Shown in pieces: positions 43,376-56,488 of a DNA stretch of 64,000 nt; the first letter of the stretch is position 1; the number at the start of each line of letters is the position of its first letter. This stretch comes from Mycobacterium sp. HUMS_12744610 (GTDB taxonomy: Bacteria; Actinomycetota; Actinomycetes; Mycobacteriales; Mycobacteriaceae): positions 310,001-374,000 of the forward strand of contig NZ_JBGEDP010000001.1 in the NCBI RefSeq assembly GCF_041206865.1. Direction: 5' to 3'. The notes below the pieces were generated by a model. It saw nothing but the letters and a program-made list of their open reading frames with translations, was not told where the DNA came from and did not search any database. The position numbers and the translations under genes were made by a program.

Positions 43376-44682
43376 GGCTGCCACCAGGGCCGCAGCGGCA
43401 GGCCGTCGTCGCCCGACGGGCCGACCTTGGTCGCCAGCACGTGGTGCAGCTGCAAATTGTTCTGCTCGAAGGCCACCCGCGAAGCCGCCATGTACAGGCC
43501 CCATACCTTGGCGGTCGGCAGTCCGACCTCGGCGACCGCGTCGTCCCAGCGCCCGACCAGGTTGCGGCACCAGTCCCGCAGCGTCATCGCGTAGTGGTGC
43601 CGGAAGTTCTCGGTGTGCAGCACCTCGAAGCCGGCGTCCTGGATTTCGGTGGTGATGCGTCCGGAACCGGTCAGCTCCCCGTCCGGGAACACGTAGCGGT
43701 CGGTGAATCCCCCCGCGAACGAGGTCGACCGGTTGTCGCGGCGGGTGATGCAGTGATTGAGCAGCAGGCCGCCGGTGCGCAGCTTGGAGCGCAGGAAGCC
43801 GAAGTAGGCGGGGTAGTTCCGCACGCCGATGTGTTCGGTCAGCCCGATCGAGGAGACGGCGTCGAACCCGGCCTCGCCCACGTCGCGGTAGTCGGCATGG
43901 CGCACCTCGGCCAGATCGGCTAGCCCCTGCTCCGCGATCGCCCGCTGGGCCCATTTCGCCTGCTGGGCAGACAGGGTGGCGCCGATGGCGCGCACGCCCT
44001 GGCGCGCCGCGTAGCGGACCATGCCGCCCCACCCGCAACCGACGTCGAGCAGCCGGTCGCCCGGCCGCAGCCGCAGCTTGTCGAAGATCAGCCGGTACTT
44101 GTTCTCCTGGGCCTCTTCCAGCGTCGCGTCGGCGTGCGGATACGCCGCGCAGGTGTAGGTCATCGACGGGCCGAGCACCCACTCGTAGAAGGCGTTGGAG
44201 ACGTCGTAGTGGTGGTGGATGGCCTCGGCGTCGCGGGTCTTGCTGTGCATCAGACCGTCGGCGACCCGGCGCCACCGCGGCGGCGTCTCCTGCGGCGGCG
44301 GCGCGATCGGCCTGAGGTGCTCGACGCCCAGCGAGCGCACGACGTTGGCCATCACCCGCGCCGACGGGCGCTTGAACTGGACCCGGTCGGTCATCGTCTT
44401 GAGCAGCTCGTAGGGGTCGCCGGGGTGCACCCCGTAGAGCTGCAGGTCGCCCGACACGTAGGCGCGGGCCAGGCCCAGCTCGCCGGGGGCCGTGGCCAGG
44501 TAGGTGGCGCCGCGGGGGCTGCGCAGGTCCAGGCCGAGCACCGCGTCCGGGTCGCCGGCGGTGCTGCCGTCGTAGGCGGTGAACCTCAGCGGCTGCCGTC
44601 CAGTCGCGGCGAAGATCGCCAGGATCTCGGCCATGCTGAGTTTCCTCGCGGTGGTGCGGTGGGGTTCTCGGATTGTGGTCAT
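43372..44682 (-). CDS. SAM-dependent fatty-acid methyltransferase (tuberculostearate pathway)
   Basis: 436 residues. ATG 44682 overlaps the FAD-protein stop as ATGA. Cyclopropane-synthase fold: HHHYDVSNAFYEWVLGPSMT, SAM site LLDVGCGWGGMVRYAA, EHIG and the Tyr-rich FGFLRSKLRTGG. Homologue of Rv3720 and the M. smegmatis enzyme that adds a methyl to the oleoyl double bond, the first step of 10-methylstearate. Partner of the next upstream gene. Product inferred from family and context. Confidence 0.87.
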   Translation of the reverse strand: MTTIREPHRTTARKLSMAEILAIFAATGRQPLRFTAYDGSTAGDPDAVLGLDLRSPRGATYLATAPGELGLARAYVSGDLQLYGVHPGDPYELLKTMTDRVQFKRPSARVMANVVRSLGVEHLRPIAPPPQETPPRWRRVADGLMHSKTRDAEAIHHHYDVSNAFYEWVLGPSMTYTCAAYPHADATLEEAQENKYRLIFDKLRLRPGDRLLDVGCGWGGMVRYAARQGVRAIGATLSAQQAKWAQRAIAEQGLADLAEVRHADYRDVGEAGFDAVSSIGLTEHIGVRNYPAYFGFLRSKLRTGGLLLNHCITRRDNRSTSFAGGFTDRYVFPDGELTGSGRITTEIQDAGFEVLHTENFRHHYAMTLRDWCRNLVGRWDDAVAEVGLPTAKVWGLYMAASRVAFEQNNLQLHHVLATKVGPSGDDGLPLRPWWQP

Positions 44683-46079
44683 CGCCGTTGCACCGCCTTC
44701 GCGTAGAGGTCGAGGAGACGGGAGTCGGGGTCGTAGGTCTTCTTGACCGCCTTGTAGGCCTCGCCGCCGTAGCGGGCGTCGAACTCCTCGCGGGTGTAGA
44801 AGGAGTCCGAGTACAGCGACTTGTGGCCGTCGAGTTCGCTCACTTTCGCCTCGATCATCCGGTTCGTTGCGCCTGCTGGGCGTGCTTCGTTTGCGGCGGC
44901 CCCGGCTGGCACCGAGGACCAGAACCCGATGTTGACATACGTGTGGTCCGCCCGCATCGGATACAGCGGCCAGCCGTCCTGATCGCGCAGCCGCAACGGG
45001 CAGAACCAGATCGGGGCGATGGGCACGGTGTGCAGGAACCATTCCAGGAACTCGGCGGCGCGCTCGATCGGCACCTCGACGTCCTGCACCACCCGCTCCC
45101 GCGCCGGCCGGCCGTGACGTTTGTCGAGCCGGTCCGATATGCCGAAGCGCCGGTCCATGGTCACCAGCTTCGAGTAGACGCTGCTGCGCCGGTAGCGGCG
45201 CGGCCACCACCGCCGCAGCCGCGGATCCTGCACACCGAACGCCCGGGAGCACCAGAACCAGTCGGTGTCCCAACGCCAGAAGTAGTCGTGGATGGTCAGC
45301 CGGTCGTCCTTGGTGCCGCCCGGGGCGTCGTGCTGGATCGACCGGTAGTAGATGTCCTTGCCGGTGTAGTCGCTGACCGGCCCGGGCGTCGACGTCCGCC
45401 TGCCGATGCTCAGGTAGCTCTCGTCCGGGCCGAACACCACGCCGTCGAGGTAGTCGACGGGAGCGCCGCCGTGCCCGCCGGTGTCGACGATGCGTTCGGC
45501 CGCCGCCACCATCTCCGTCAGCGAGCGGAATCGGATGTGCCGCAGCGCCACGAAGGGCGATACCGGCTCCAGCTCGATTCGCAGCCGTGTCGAATAGCCA
45601 AGCGTGCCATAGGAATTGGGAAATGCACGGAACAGGTCGGGATGGCGGGTGCGCGACGCGGTGAGCAATTCCCCGGCGCCGGTGAGGATGTCCATCTCCA
45701 GCACCGACTCGTGGGGCAGGCCGTTGCGGAACGACGCCGACTCGATCCCCAGCCCGCTGACCGCACCGCCGAGGGTGATCGTCTTCAATTGCGGGACCAC
45801 CAGTGGCGAAAGGCCGTAGCGCAGCGTCGCCGCCACCAGGTCCTCGTAGGTGCACATGCCGGCGACGTCGGCGGTGCGGGTGTCGGGGTCGACGCCGAGG
45901 ACGCCGGTCAGCCCCGAGGTGTCCAGACCGGGCGCGTCGTGTTTGGCGCGGGCGCGGAACAGGTTTGAGGTGGGTTTGGCGAGCCGGACGGCGGAGGTCG
46001 GCGGGATGGATCGATAACTCGCCATCAACCGGTCGACGCCCGCGGTGTGGGCCGAGAGTGCGGATCCAGGGATTGGCAC
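44679..46079 (-). CDS. FAD-binding oxidoreductase (tuberculostearate pathway partner)
   Basis: 466 residues from GTG 46079. FAD_binding_4/PCMH fold: VRLAKPTSNLFR, LKTITLGGAVSGLGIESASF (FAD contact), SYGTLGYSTRLRIELEPV. Relatives (Rv3719, BfaA/TmsA type) reduce the methylene intermediate made by the methyltransferase to a saturated 10-methyl chain. The start was chosen because TAGGGT (46092-46087) lies seven bases before GTG 46079, the leaderless distance; GTG 46082 is the alternative. Coupled to the methyltransferase. Confidence 0.85.
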   Translation of the reverse strand: MPIPGSALSAHTAGVDRLMASYRSIPPTSAVRLAKPTSNLFRARAKHDAPGLDTSGLTGVLGVDPDTRTADVAGMCTYEDLVAATLRYGLSPLVVPQLKTITLGGAVSGLGIESASFRNGLPHESVLEMDILTGAGELLTASRTRHPDLFRAFPNSYGTLGYSTRLRIELEPVSPFVALRHIRFRSLTEMVAAAERIVDTGGHGGAPVDYLDGVVFGPDESYLSIGRRTSTPGPVSDYTGKDIYYRSIQHDAPGGTKDDRLTIHDYFWRWDTDWFWCSRAFGVQDPRLRRWWPRRYRRSSVYSKLVTMDRRFGISDRLDKRHGRPARERVVQDVEVPIERAAEFLEWFLHTVPIAPIWFCPLRLRDQDGWPLYPMRADHTYVNIGFWSSVPAGAAANEARPAGATNRMIEAKVSELDGHKSLYSDSFYTREEFDARYGGEAYKAVKKTYDPDSRLLDLYAKAVQRR

Positions 46080-46163
46080 CACATATACCCTAGTCTTCGG
46101 CAACCGCCCGTGCACCCGTGCGCGGGCGGCGACACGCAGAAACGATCACGAGGGGAAGTTGCC

Positions 46164-46601
46164 TTGGCACAGGTAAGCGCAGCCAGCACGATCTTGGTCA
46201 ATGCCGAGCCCGCGGCCACCCTTGCCGCGGTCGCGGACTACCAGAAGGTGCGCCCGAAAATCCTTTCCCCGCAGTACAGCCAGTACCAGGTGCTGCAGGG
46301 TGGGCAGGGCGCGGGCACGGTCGCCAAGTGGAAACTGCAGGCGACCAAGTCGCGCGTGCGCGACGTGCAGGTCGACGTCGACGTCGCCGGCCACACCGTC
46401 ATCGAGAAGGACGCGAACTCGTCCATGGTGACTAACTGGACGGTGGCGCCCGCCGGGCCCGGGTCCAGCGTCACCGTCAAGACCACCTGGACCGGGGCGG
46501 GCGGCGTCAAGGGATTCTTCGAGAAGACCTTCGCGCCCTTGGGGCTGAAGAGGATTCAGGGCGAGGTGCTGGCCAACCTGAAGAAGGAGCTGGAGGGCTA
46601 G
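46164..46601 (+). CDS. SRPBCC/polyketide-cyclase-like protein (Rv3718c)
   Basis: 145 residues from TTG 46164, chosen because AGGGGAAG lies immediately upstream and the family begins AQVSAASTILVNAEP. Bet v1-like fold: PAATLAAVADYQKVRPKILS, a central beta-sheet (VVNWTVAPAGPGSS region) and a C-terminal helix (FEKTFAPLGLKRIQGEVLAN). Binds an unknown hydrophobic ligand. Divergent from the FAD gene. Confidence 0.82.
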   Translation: MAQVSAASTILVNAEPAATLAAVADYQKVRPKILSPQYSQYQVLQGGQGAGTVAKWKLQATKSRVRDVQVDVDVAGHTVIEKDANSSMVTNWTVAPAGPGSSVTVKTTWTGAGGVKGFFEKTFAPLGLKRIQGEVLANLKKELEG

Positions 46602-46655
46602 CCCGACGACGATGCGGGCCGCGTAGCGGCCCGAGGAGGAGTCGGGCAATCAGAC

Positions 46656-47438
46656 TCAGCGCGCCTGGCTCTGGGTGGCCAGGTAGCCCGCGACACCGCG
46701 CACCATCGCGTCGGCGTATTTCTGCCGGCCCTCGGCGGACTGCATCAGCGCCGAGTCGGCGGGGTTCTTCATGTTGCCGCACTCGACGAGGATCGCGGGG
46801 TACTGCGCCAGGTTCAGGCCGGTCAGGTCCGAGCGGCCGTACAGCCCGTTCTGGCCGATGTAGTTGGCGGGCGGGATGCCCGATGCCTGCAACTGGTCGC
46901 GCATGACCCGGGCGTACTGGACCGACGGCCCGGCCTGCACCGGGTTGAGCGGCGGTGCCGAGTAGTTGACGTGGAATCCCCGGCCGGACGGGGGTCCGCC
47001 ATCGGCGTGGATGCTCAGGATCGCGTTGGGGTGCAATGAATTGGCCACGTTGACGCGCTCGTCGATGCAAGGCCCCAACGCGTTGTCGTTGCCGCGTGAC
47101 AGGGCGGTCCGAACACCCAGCGCGTTCAGCTCGGCGCGGACCCGCAGCGCGGTGTCCCAGGTGAACGTGTGCTCCGGGTAGCCGGCGTTGGTAGACGTGC
47201 CGCTGGCCTGGCAGTCCTTGGTGCCGCCGCGGCCCGTCGGCACCTGGCGGCTGATGGAGGCGTCGTTGGCGCCGTTGTGGCCGGGGTCGATGAAGACGAT
47301 CATGCCGGCAATGTTGGATGGGGCCGCGGTCGCAACCGGGGCCGCGGCCGGGCCGGCAAGGATCGCCGCCGACGCGGCCACCAGCGCCGCGACCACCGTC
47401 TTGAGCCCGACACGCCTGCTCACTCGTAGGTCCACCAC
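46656..47438 (-). CDS. ami1: N-acetylmuramoyl-L-alanine amidase Ami1 (Rv3717)
   Basis: 260 residues with an N-terminal signal peptide (VGLKTVVAALVAASAAILAG). Amidase_3 fold: VFIDPGHNGANDASISR (zinc His), SLHPNAILSIHADGGP (second His) and AQYPAILVECGNMKNPADSA (zinc Glu). It cuts the bond between muramic acid and the stem peptide and helps daughter-cell separation. Monomeric zinc enzyme in the periplasm-like space. Confidence 0.92.
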   Translation of the reverse strand: MVDLRVSRRVGLKTVVAALVAASAAILAGPAAAPVATAAPSNIAGMIVFIDPGHNGANDASISRQVPTGRGGTKDCQASGTSTNAGYPEHTFTWDTALRVRAELNALGVRTALSRGNDNALGPCIDERVNVANSLHPNAILSIHADGGPPSGRGFHVNYSAPPLNPVQAGPSVQYARVMRDQLQASGIPPANYIGQNGLYGRSDLTGLNLAQYPAILVECGNMKNPADSALMQSAEGRQKYADAMVRGVAGYLATQSQAR

Positions 47439-47532
47439 GCCACGGTAACCGGAGGCGGTCTACGCTGGGGGTTTCGAACCGCCCGACACCGTAGGCGAAA
47501 CCAACTCGATACCGAGATGCGAGGGGATTGTC

Positions 47533-47928
47533 ATGCAACCCGGAGGTCAACCCGGAGGTCCCGGAGGCGACATGTCCGCCCTGCTCGCCCAGGCGCAGCA
47601 GATGCAGCAGAAGCTTTTGGAAGCGCAGCAACAGCTCGCCAACGCCGAGGTGCAGGGTCAGGCCGGCGGCGGTCTGGTCAAGGTCGTGGTCAAGGGCAGC
47701 GGGCAGGTGGTGGCGGTGCAGCTCGACCCCAAGGTTGTCGACCCTTCCGACATCGAGACCCTGCAGGACTTGATCGTCGGCGCCATGGCCGACGCGTCCC
47801 AGCAGGTCACCACGATGGCGCAGGAACGGCTCGGGGCGCTGGCCGGCGGCATGGGCGGCCCCCCGCCCGGTGCTCCGGGTGCCCCGCCCGCACCGCCGGC
47901 TCCGCCGACCCGGATGCCGGAGCTTTAG
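47533..47928 (+). CDS. ybaB: YbaB/EbfC nucleoid-associated protein (Rv3716c)
   Basis: 131 residues. The family core [20 protein letters not shown] and [20 protein letters not shown], plus a Pro/Gly-rich C-tail. Dimeric tweezers-like DNA-binding protein. Lies 13 bases upstream of recR, the conserved bacterial pair. Confidence 0.9.
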   Translation: MQPGGQPGGPGGDMSALLAQAQQMQQKLLEAQQQLANAEVQGQAGGGLVKVVVKGSGQVVAVQLDPKVVDPSDIETLQDLIVGAMADASQQVTTMAQERLGALAGGMGGPPPGAPGAPPAPPAPPTRMPEL

Positions 47929-47941
47929 ACCTCGTACCGAC

Positions 47942-48553
47942 ATGTTCGAGGGACCCGTCCAGGATCTGATCGACGAGCTGGGCAAGCTGCCGGGGATCGG
48001 CCCGAAGAGCGCTCAGCGGATCGCCTTTCACCTGTTGTCGGTGGAACCGCCCGATATCGACCGGTTGACCGCGGTGCTGTCGCGGGTGCGCGACGGCGTC
48101 CGATTCTGCGCGGTGTGCGGCAACGTCTCCGACGACGAGCGGTGCAGAATTTGCTCCGACAGCCGTCGAGACGCATCCGTGGTTTGCGTCGTCGAGGAAC
48201 CCAAGGACATCCAGGCCGTCGAGCGCACCCGCGAGTTCCGCGGCCGCTACCACGTCCTGGGCGGCGCGCTGGATCCGCTGTCCGGGGTGGGCCCCGAGCA
48301 GCTGCGCATCCGCGAGCTGCTGAGCCGCATCGGTGAGCGCGTCGACGACGTCGACATCACCGAGGTGATCATCGCGACCGACCCCAACACCGAGGGGGAG
48401 GCGACGGCCACCTACCTGGTGCGGATGCTGCGTGACATTCCCGGCCTGACCGTCACCCGGATCGCGTCCGGGTTGCCGATGGGCGGCGACCTGGAGTTCG
48501 CCGACGAGCTCACGCTGGGCCGCGCGCTCGCCGGTCGCCGGGCGATGGTCTGA
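47942..48553 (+). CDS. recR: Recombination protein RecR
   Basis: 203 residues, standard length. N-terminal HhH ([20 protein letters not shown]), Cys4 zinc finger ([16 protein letters not shown]), Toprim ([37 protein letters not shown]) and the C-terminal [20 protein letters not shown]. Works with RecO in RecA loading at gaps. Confidence 0.96.
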   Translation: MFEGPVQDLIDELGKLPGIGPKSAQRIAFHLLSVEPPDIDRLTAVLSRVRDGVRFCAVCGNVSDDERCRICSDSRRDASVVCVVEEPKDIQAVERTREFRGRYHVLGGALDPLSGVGPEQLRIRELLSRIGERVDDVDITEVIIATDPNTEGEATATYLVRMLRDIPGLTVTRIASGLPMGGDLEFADELTLGRALAGRRAMV

Positions 48554-48644
48554 TGCGGGCTGATTCCCGCGCCGAGATCGAGGTTTCGCAGGTCCCCTCG
48601 CGCACTTTGTCTGCAAAAGGTGGATTTCGGTGCGGCGCCTGGCC

Positions 48645-49352
48645 CTAGCGCGCCGCCAGTCGCTCGCGGCGCAGCAGCTCCACCTCGGGCAGCTCCAGCG
48701 GCGCCAGCTCGCCGGCCACCCGGCTCAGCAGCTGGTCGGCGAGTTCGGGGTTGCGGGCCAGGCACGGCCCGTGCATGTAGGTCGCGACGACACCGCCCTG
48801 CACCGCGCCGTCGAAGCCGTCGCCGGCCCGGTTGCCGGCGCCCCTGACCACCGCGCCCAGCGGTGACGCCGCCGGACCCAGCACGGTGCCGCCGCGGTGG
48901 TTCTCGAACCCGGTCAGCGGCTGGGTCAGCCCGGCCGGCAGCGGCGTGCTCACCAGCTCGCCGATGGTGCGCTCCGCCTGCGGCGACGTCGTCGCATCCA
49001 GCAGCCCCACCCCGTCGACCCGTTCGCCGGCCGACGTCTCATACCACTGCCCGAGCACCTGCACGGCCGCGCAGATGGCGAGCACGGGCGCGCCCCGCTC
49101 CGCCGCACGTTGCAGCCCCGGGTAGCGCAGCAGGTGCCGGGTGGCCAGTCGCTGGGCGTAGTCCTCCGCGCCGCCGACGGTGTAGAGGTCCAGCGACTCG
49201 GGCACCGGGTCGGCCAGCGTGATCTCGACGATCTCGGCGGCGATGCCCCGCAGCCGCAGGCGTTGCCGCAGCACCACCGCGTTGCCGCCGTCGCCGTAGG
49301 TGCCCATGACGTCGGGCAGCACCAGCCCGATGCGCACGGTCGAGTCAGCCAT
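48645..49352 (-). CDS. gatD: GatD glutamine amidotransferase subunit (Rv3713)
   Basis: 235 residues. Class I triad-type glutaminase: nucleophile Cys in VLAICAAVQVLGQWYE near 94, GFENHRGGT, and His in YMHGPCLARNPELADQLL. It delivers ammonia to MurT for amidation of lipid II D-glutamate. ATG overlaps the murT 3' end by eight bases, so the two are stoichiometrically coupled. Confidence 0.9.
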   Translation of the reverse strand: MADSTVRIGLVLPDVMGTYGDGGNAVVLRQRLRLRGIAAEIVEITLADPVPESLDLYTVGGAEDYAQRLATRHLLRYPGLQRAAERGAPVLAICAAVQVLGQWYETSAGERVDGVGLLDATTSPQAERTIGELVSTPLPAGLTQPLTGFENHRGGTVLGPAASPLGAVVRGAGNRAGDGFDGAVQGGVVATYMHGPCLARNPELADQLLSRVAGELAPLELPEVELLRRERLAAR

Positions 49353-50574
49353 GGCGCGCCAATGCCCGCTGCAGCTGCAGGAACGCGGTGTAGTTGGCGA
49401 CGACCTCCACGCGCCCGGGCGGGCAGGATGCGACGGCGGCCATGGTGTCGTGCACCAGCGTGTGCTCGACGCCGGCATACCCGAGGCGCACGGCCAGGTC
49501 GGTGCCGCGCTCACCGGCGGCGACCACAGCGGTGTTCTCGAAGTGCTCGAACCGGACGTCCCACAGCCACGACAGGTCCTCCCCGTCGGGCACCTGCCCG
49601 TTGACCGCGATGACGACCCCGGCCGCGTGCTTGTCCACCATCGACAGCGCCTCGGACCAGCCGGCCGGGTTCTTGGCCAGCAAAAGTCGCGCCTCGTGCG
49701 GGCCGACCCGCACGGTCCGGTAGCGCCCGGCGACCTCGTCGACTCCCGAGACCGCCGCGACGGCTGAAGCCGGGTCGGCGCCCAGCGCGACGGCGGCCGC
49801 CACGGCCTGGGCGGCGTTGCCCCGGTTCACCGCCCCCGGCAGCGCCAACCGCATCGGCAGGGCCAGGCCGTCGGGCCCGTACAGGGTTTTGTCGTCGAAC
49901 CACCACTGCGGGCTGGGCCGCTTGAAATCCGCGCCGGTGGAATACCAGTGGCCCTTCTCGCGGACGATCACCTCGCCGCTGCGCGGGCAGCTGACCGAGT
50001 CGTTCGCCCACGCACCGCCGGCGGCCACCCACACGACGTTCGGGTTGTCGTAGGCGGCCGAGGTCATCAGCACGTCGTCGCAGTTGGCGACGACCACCGC
50101 CGCGGGGTGCCGCGCCAGGCCGGCCCGCAGCGCGCGTTCGATGACGTTGATCTCCCCGACGCGGTCGAGCTGGTCGCGCGACAGGTTGAGCAGGACGACG
50201 ACCGCGGCCACCACCGCATCCAGGACGTGCGGCACGTGCATCTCGTCGACTTCCAGTGCGGCCATTTCGGCGTCGCGGTCGGCGGCCAGCGCGGCCACCA
50301 GGCCGGCGTCCATGTTGGCGCCCTCGGCGTTGGTCGCCACCGGCCCGACGGTGCCCAGCGCCGCCGCCGTCATCCGGGTCGTGGTCGACTTGCCGTTCGT
50401 CCCGGTGACGACGACTGTGCGCCGGCCCGCGCCCAGCTGGCGCAGCACCGAACGGTCCAGCGTCATCGCGACCAGGCCGCCGATCATCGCCCCCGCGCCG
50501 CGGCCGCTCACCCGCGACGCCCAGCGGGCGCACGCTCCCGCGGCCAGGGCCAGGCGGGCGCGGGTGGTGATCAC
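49345..50574 (-). CDS. murT: Lipid II isoglutaminyl synthase subunit MurT (Rv3712)
   Basis: 409 residues. Mur-ligase ATP site VVVTGTNGKSTTTRMTAAAL, the middle domain and C-terminal DUF1727. Amidates the alpha-carboxyl of D-Glu in the stem with GatD, essential for cross-linking. The Cys4 ribbon of firmicute MurT is not present: only one Cys remains in SVSCPRSGEVI, as in other mycobacteria I recall. Confidence 0.92.
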   Translation of the reverse strand: MITTRARLALAAGACARWASRVSGRGAGAMIGGLVAMTLDRSVLRQLGAGRRTVVVTGTNGKSTTTRMTAAALGTVGPVATNAEGANMDAGLVAALAADRDAEMAALEVDEMHVPHVLDAVVAAVVVLLNLSRDQLDRVGEINVIERALRAGLARHPAAVVVANCDDVLMTSAAYDNPNVVWVAAGGAWANDSVSCPRSGEVIVREKGHWYSTGADFKRPSPQWWFDDKTLYGPDGLALPMRLALPGAVNRGNAAQAVAAAVALGADPASAVAAVSGVDEVAGRYRTVRVGPHEARLLLAKNPAGWSEALSMVDKHAAGVVIAVNGQVPDGEDLSWLWDVRFEHFENTAVVAAGERGTDLAVRLGYAGVEHTLVHDTMAAVASCPPGRVEVVANYTAFLQLQRALARHG

Positions 50575-50704
50575 CCGGGAAGTTTAAGGGCGATCGCAAG
50601 CGCGGCGCGGAGCGCCGGGTGCCGCGGGTCGTCCTCATCGGGTCGAGGGCGACACGGCGGTGAGCGACCGGGCGATGTCGGCCCGACGTGCGATCCTGTC
50701 GTTC

Positions 50705-51697
50705 ATGAACCCGGTGTTTTGGGGGCGGCCGGCCGGCGAGCCGGACGGCGGTTGGGCGGTCGTCGACGTCGAGACCTCGGGGTTCCGGCCGGGCCAGGCG
50801 CGCATCATCAGCCTCGCCGCGCTGGGCCTGGACGCCGACGGGCGGGTGGAGCAGTCGGTGGTGAGCCTGCTCAACCCGGGGGTGGACCCGGGCCCCACCC
50901 ACGTGCACGGGCTGACGGCCGCGATGCTCGAGGATCAGCCGCAGTTCGCCGACATCGCCGGCGAAGTGGCCGAGGTGCTGCGCGGCCGCACGCTGGTCGC
51001 GCACAACGTCGCGTTCGACTACGCGTTCCTGGCCGCGGAGGCCGAGCTCGCCGGGACCGAGCTACCCGTCGACACCGTCATGTGCACCCTCGAGCTGGCC
51101 CGCCGGCTGGACCTCGGCATCGGCAACATGCGGCTCGAGACGCTGGCGGCACACTGGGGAGTGACCCAGCAGCGCCCGCACGACGCCTTCGACGACGCCG
51201 TGGTGCTGACCGGGGTGCTGGCGTCGGCGCTGCGGCGGGCCCGCGAACGCGACGTGTGGCTGCCGGTGCGTCCGGTCACCCGGCGGCGGTGGCCCAACGG
51301 CCGCGTCACCCACGACGAGCTGCGGCCGTTGAAGGCGCTGGCGTCCCGGATGCCGTGCCCCTACCTCAACCCGGGACCTTTCGTGCCGGGCCGGCCGTTG
51401 GTGCAGGGCATGCGGGTGGCGCTGGCCGCCGAGGTCAGGCGCACCCACGAGGAGCTCGTCGAGCGGATCCTGCACGCCGGGCTGGCCTACAGCGACGCCG
51501 TCGACCGGGAAACGTCCCTGGTCGTCTGCAACGACGCGGCCCCCGAGCAGGGCAAGGGCTATCTGGCCCGGCAGCTGGGGGTGCCCGTGGTGACCGATGC
51601 GCACTTCATGGACTGCGTCGGTGCCGTCGTCGGCGGCACCAGCATGGAGCAGTTCACCGACGCGTCCGCGCTGGACGCGCAGCTCGCCCTGTTCTGA
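50705..51697 (+). CDS. DnaQ-like 3'-5' exonuclease with BRCT domain (Rv3711c)
   Basis: 330 residues from ATG 50705 (GTG 50660 possible). DEDD exonuclease: WAVVDVETSGF (D-E), LVAHNVAFDYAFL, and HDAFDDAVVLTGVL (H-x4-D). The C-terminal 90 residues include PFVPGRPLVQGMRVALAAEV and are BRCT-like (ETSLVVCNDAAPEQGKGYLA). Repair or proofreading-type exonuclease; M. tuberculosis relies on the DnaE1 PHP domain for proofreading, so this is probably accessory. Confidence 0.88.
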   Translation: MNPVFWGRPAGEPDGGWAVVDVETSGFRPGQARIISLAALGLDADGRVEQSVVSLLNPGVDPGPTHVHGLTAAMLEDQPQFADIAGEVAEVLRGRTLVAHNVAFDYAFLAAEAELAGTELPVDTVMCTLELARRLDLGIGNMRLETLAAHWGVTQQRPHDAFDDAVVLTGVLASALRRARERDVWLPVRPVTRRRWPNGRVTHDELRPLKALASRMPCPYLNPGPFVPGRPLVQGMRVALAAEVRRTHEELVERILHAGLAYSDAVDRETSLVVCNDAAPEQGKGYLARQLGVPVVTDAHFMDCVGAVVGGTSMEQFTDASALDAQLALF

Positions 51698-51703
51698 CGC
51701 CCG

Positions 51704-52087
51704 TCAGTCCAGCGCCTTGCCCTTCAACGTGTCGAACTCGTCCGGGGTGATGGTGCCCTCGTCCAGCAGCTCCTTGGCGTGGGCGATCTCCTGGGCCGGC
51801 GATCGGCCGGTGACGTCGCGGAAATAGGCCTGGCTGCCCCGCTTGACCACCGCGGCGGCTTCCCGCGCGCGCATGGTCATGTCCTCGCCGCGGACGATCA
51901 GGTACACCAGCGCCGCCACGTACGGAAACAGCACCAGGAAGAACACCCACACGGCCTTGACCCAGCCGGTCGTGCTGTGGTCCCGCCAGAACAGGTCGGC
52001 CATGATGCTGAACAGGATCAGCAGGTAGGCGATGAACGCGAACGCGACGATGGCCGACCAGAGGAAGCCCCACGAGGTGTGCCACAC
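51704..52087 (-). CDS. PLDc_N/SHOCT small membrane protein
   Basis: 127 residues from GTG 52087. Two hydrophobic helices (WSAIVAFAFIAYLLILFSIM; AVWVFFLVLFPYVAALVYLI) form the PLDc_N domain. The C-terminal SHOCT motif is EIAHAKELLDEGTITPDEFD. Such proteins occur widely in actinobacteria; function unknown. Same strand as and downstream of leuA. Confidence 0.8.
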   Translation of the reverse strand: MWHTSWGFLWSAIVAFAFIAYLLILFSIMADLFWRDHSTTGWVKAVWVFFLVLFPYVAALVYLIVRGEDMTMRAREAAAVVKRGSQAYFRDVTGRSPAQEIAHAKELLDEGTITPDEFDTLKGKALD

Positions 52088-52116
52088 GGTGATTGCTCCT
52101 TACGTCGTCGGCGCCT

Positions 52117-53946
<1,830 letters not shown>

Positions 53947-53969
53947 CTAGACCGGCGCATCGCGAACGC

Positions 53970-54047
53970 CCGCGACGGGAGGCCGGTCTGGATCAGACCC
54001 CGTCGCGGCGTCCGAGGAGGAGCACCCGCTGCACGAGCGCAACTCTA
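53970..54047 (-). promoter_or_regulatory. leuA leader: promoter, leader peptide and attenuator hairpin
   Basis: Minus strand: TAGAGT (54047-54042), seven bases, GTG 54034 starting the leader peptide. A 10-bp perfect stem pairs 54008-53999 with 53979-53970, and a nested GGTCT/AGACC stem lies between. The outer stem begins inside the leader peptide and covers its stop, so a ribosome stalled at the Leu codons would change folding. Ribosome-mediated attenuation by leucine is inferred. Confidence 0.7.
53993..54034 (-). CDS. leuL: leuA leader peptide, 13 residues
   Basis: GTG CAG CGG GTG followed by three CTC Leu codons, then GGA CGC CGC GAC GGG GTC TGA. Three consecutive leucines ([13 protein letters not shown]) immediately upstream of leuA is the pattern of actinobacterial Leu leader peptides. 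Probably translated from a leaderless start. Confidence 0.65.
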   Translation of the reverse strand: MQRVLLLGRRDGV

Positions 54048-54164
54048 CCGCGCTCATCCCGTGTGCCAAAACCGCCAAAAATTCCGGATGCGCGTGCACG
54101 TATTCTGTTGTGGACTCGAACCCGAGCGGGGAATTCGCTGGGCCGGAAGGGCAGGCAAAACGCA

Positions 54165-56480
<2,316 letters not shown>

Positions 56481-56488
56481 TCCGACCG

